This document shows, in pieces, positions 62,044 to 64,000 of a stretch of 64,000 bases of DNA. Position 1 is the stretch's first letter, and the number at the start of each line of letters is the position of its first letter. The notes under the pieces are model-generated. The model saw only the letters and a program-made list of their open reading frames with translations. It was not told the origin of the DNA and ran no database searches. The translations under genes were made by a program, and so were the position numbers. This DNA comes from an uncultured Lachnospiraceae bacterium. Lineage in GTDB: Bacteria; Bacillota; Clostridia; Lachnospirales; Lachnospiraceae. The stretch covers positions 1 to 64,000 of the forward strand of contig CACXUY010000004.1 of NCBI GenBank assembly GCA_902770965.1, in the 5' to 3' direction.

Positions 62044-64000
62044 TCATTCAGTGTACAGCGATGGATCGGAAAGATTAACCGACACCAATGTGCTCACGCC
62101 CTTTTCCTGCATCGTGACGCCGTATAGGCGCTCGGAAACTTCCATGGTTCCGCGCCTATGGGTGATGACAATGAACTGTGTATGACCTTTGAGCTTCTGC
62201 AGATAGTCCGCAAATCGGATAACATTCGGCTCGTCCAGCGCGGCCTCGATCTCATCGAGCAAGCAGAAGGGTGAAGGCTTTAGGTTCTGTATCGCGAACA
62301 GCAAGGCGATAGCCGTCAGAGCCTTCTCACCCCCTGACAGCTGCATCATATTCTGAAGACGCTTGCCGGGAGGCTGGGCTATTATGGCTATTCCCGAGTC
62401 GAGGAGATCTCCCGACTCGGCTCCGGTAAGCTCAAGTGTGCCCTTGCCCCCTCCGAACAGTTCAGAAAAGACATGGTTGAACTCTGTCTGGATGAGCGTG
62501 AACTTCTCCTTGAACTGTGTGCGCATGGCATCGTCAAGTTCCTTGATAATTCCTTCAAGCTCTGTTTTCGCTTTCGTCAGATCCTCGTGCTGGCCTTTAA
62601 GGAATTCATATCTGGTTGAGACTTCTTTATATTCCTCTATAGCGTTGACATTTACAGGACCGAGCTCTCGTATAGCTTCTTTGTTCTGTGAAATGGTCCG
62701 CCGCAGTTCTCTGAGAGACTTGCCGTCATCTCTTTTTTCTGCCTCGGCTTCAGTAGGTGTCATTCCGTATTCAGTCCAGAGATACTCTATCTGCTGTTCG
62801 AGCTGACCATCGAGACGTTCTTTCTGGCCTTCAAGCCTGAACAGATCCTTATCAAGATGGCTTGCTGCCTCCGCCAATGACATACGTGAGTCGAGAGCTT
62901 CCTTAAGCTTTCTTTGCAGCCGGTCTCTGCTGGAACTTAGTTCGTTGATTCTCTCTGTCAGACCGGTCAGTTCCTTCTCGGTCTCGTCAACGTTTTGTCG
63001 AACAGACTCTATCTCTTTTCTCTTTTCTTCAGCGCTCTCCCTTACGCTCCGAGATTTTTCAACCGCATCGATCTCTGCCGCGATCCTGTCTTTTTCCCTC
63101 GCCATTCGGAAGAGTTCATCTCTGAATGTGTTGTCTCTTTCTCTAAGCGCGGAAAGATCTGCCTGAAGCGATGCTGCGGCCTTCTCGGCTTCAGCCTTTT
63201 TCTCCCTTAAGCCGGATAGAGCTGTGACCAGTTCGCTGCGTTTTTCAGTTGCTTTTTTTATCTCGTTTTCAAGATTCTTTACCGCCGCGTCTAAGGCTTC
63301 ATGATCTGTTCTGAGCTGTTCGATCTTGCTTTTCAGTTCATTTGCGGCAAGCAGCCTGAGTCTTTTGTTCTCATCTATCTCCTCAAGCTTTTCATCTGTC
63401 TGTCTTAGCCTTCCAGCTTCTTCTGCTTCTTCAAGACGTTTGCCCTGTATCGCATCGTTCTGTGCCGCCAGTTCTTCGTTCAGCTTACCCTTTTTTGCGG
63501 TGTTTTCTATTATACTGCTTTGGAGTTCTTCGATCTCTTCTTGAAGCTTCTGAACGGAGGCTCCAAGCTCTTCTATCTCTCTTCTGCGTCCCAGCAGATT
63601 AGAATTTGTCTTATATGCACCGCCTGTAAGGGAACCGCCCGGGGCAAAATATTCTCCCTCAAGGGTCACTATGGACAGGCTATGGCCGTATTTTCTTGCT
63701 ATCGAGAGCGCGTTTGCCGCACTGTCAGCCACAAGTATCCTTCCGAGGAGATATTTAGCTATGACTTCATAGCGCTCATCTGTTCTCACGAGCGAAGAAG
63801 CAAGCCCAATGGCACCGGTCTCCTTGAGGGCTTCCGGACGTGAGATGCTCCCTCTTAAGGTAATGTCCGTCAGAGGGAGAAATGTGGCACGGCCGAAACG
63901 ATTTTTCTTAAGATAATCCACCATGGACTGGGCTGTGCTTTCAGTGTCAGTGATGATGTCCTGAAGCCTGCCGCCAAGAGCCGTCTCTATCGCGGTCTCG
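62044..64000 (-). CDS. smc: Chromosome segregation protein SMC, 5' end beyond window
   Basis: 651 residues of the C-terminal half; it continues past base 64000 in frame. It opens inside the hinge (AIETALGGRLQDIITDTEST..., SLTGGAYKTNS), then a coiled coil of about 400 residues, then the C-terminal ATPase part with signature MMQLSGGEKALTAIALLFAI and Walker B FCLLDEIEAALDEPN. It lies 63 bp upstream of ftsY, the usual smc-ftsY order. Confidence 0.96.
   Translation of the reverse strand, partial: ETAIETALGGRLQDIITDTESTAQSMVDYLKKNRFGRATFLPLTDITLRGSISRPEALKETGAIGLASSLVRTDERYEVIAKYLLGRILVADSAANALSIARKYGHSLSIVTLEGEYFAPGGSLTGGAYKTNSNLLGRRREIEELGASVQKLQEEIEELQSSIIENTAKKGKLNEELAAQNDAIQGKRLEEAEEAGRLRQTDEKLEEIDENKRLRLLAANELKSKIEQLRTDHEALDAAVKNLENEIKKATEKRSELVTALSGLREKKAEAEKAAASLQADLSALRERDNTFRDELFRMAREKDRIAAEIDAVEKSRSVRESAEEKRKEIESVRQNVDETEKELTGLTERINELSSSRDRLQRKLKEALDSRMSLAEAASHLDKDLFRLEGQKERLDGQLEQQIEYLWTEYGMTPTEAEAEKRDDGKSLRELRRTISQNKEAIRELGPVNVNAIEEYKEVSTRYEFLKGQHEDLTKAKTELEGIIKELDDAMRTQFKEKFTLIQTEFNHVFSELFGGGKGTLELTGAESGDLLDSGIAIIAQPPGKRLQNMMQLSGGEKALTAIALLFAIQNLKPSPFCLLDEIEAALDEPNVIRFADYLQKLKGHTQFIVITHRRGTMEVSERLYGVTMQEKGVSTLVSVNLSDPSLYTE

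Overview
The window looks like a chromosomal contig of an anaerobic Firmicute of the Lachnospiraceae/Clostridia type. The evidence is gene content and order: rsfS-yqeK-nadD-yhbY-obgE-rpmA-rplU next to an RNase E/G gene and a radical-SAM pair, cmk-ispH-rpsA, a small DUF6472-type protein, formate-tetrahydrofolate ligase, and a biotin-dependent sodium-pumping decarboxylase. Ribosome binding sites are strong GGAGG types. No rRNA, integrase, transposase or complete prophage is visible. One tRNA (Thr, GGT) is present. Most genes are on the minus strand. The plus-strand genes are the XRE cassette (2.7-3.6 kb), prs and fhs (25-28 kb), abiH (30.4 kb) and the RHH-clpB pair (55.8-59 kb).

Layout: 1-3.6 kb holds a truncated secreted lipoprotein gene, a 640-bp gene-poor stretch with a two-copy direct repeat and a gene scrap, a PepSY protein and an XRE/membrane cassette. 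3.7-12.2 kb is a housekeeping block for ribosome maturation, NAD and ribosomal proteins L21/L27, with a recognisable L21 leader. 12.3-19 kb is a histidine cluster (hisZ, G, D, B and a HisA-HisI fusion) behind rluA-type and recU genes. 19-25 kb has a metallo-hydrolase, HAD phosphatase, small alarmone synthetase, a coaD-rsmD block and a broken glycosyltransferase. 25-28.5 kb has prs and fhs. 28.5-36 kb is the most accessory-looking part: lysozyme-like protein, MntP-type exporter, a lone AbiH defence gene and two CotH-family secreted proteins. 36-46.4 kb is RNA and translation housekeeping plus cmk-ispH-rpsA. 46.4-49.8 kb encodes the four-subunit decarboxylase pump. 49.9-55.5 kb has cobalamin genes, a phosphopantetheinyl transferase, a disrupted lgt, a CLC transporter and thiamine pyrophosphokinase. 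55.7-64 kb has RHH-clpB, ilvA, ftsY and the 3' part of smc.

The most unusual signal is not a gene cluster but the space between genes. First, several gene boundaries carry short tandem duplications (10-38 bp units, 2-6 copies) whose first unit lies inside the neighbouring gene and often contains its start or stop codon. Second, three dispersed palindromic element families (called A, B and C here) occupy intergenic sites. B is nested inside A at 28.5 kb, and C shows paired substitutions that keep its stem. Several genes take their stop codon from such an element. Third, two genes (a glycosyltransferase and lgt) carry out-of-frame internal deletions that I estimate at about 80-100 nt. Together these point to a genome with active small-scale slippage and repeat spread, or in part to assembly error, which read mapping could settle. 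No complete new defence or biosynthetic system could be demonstrated.
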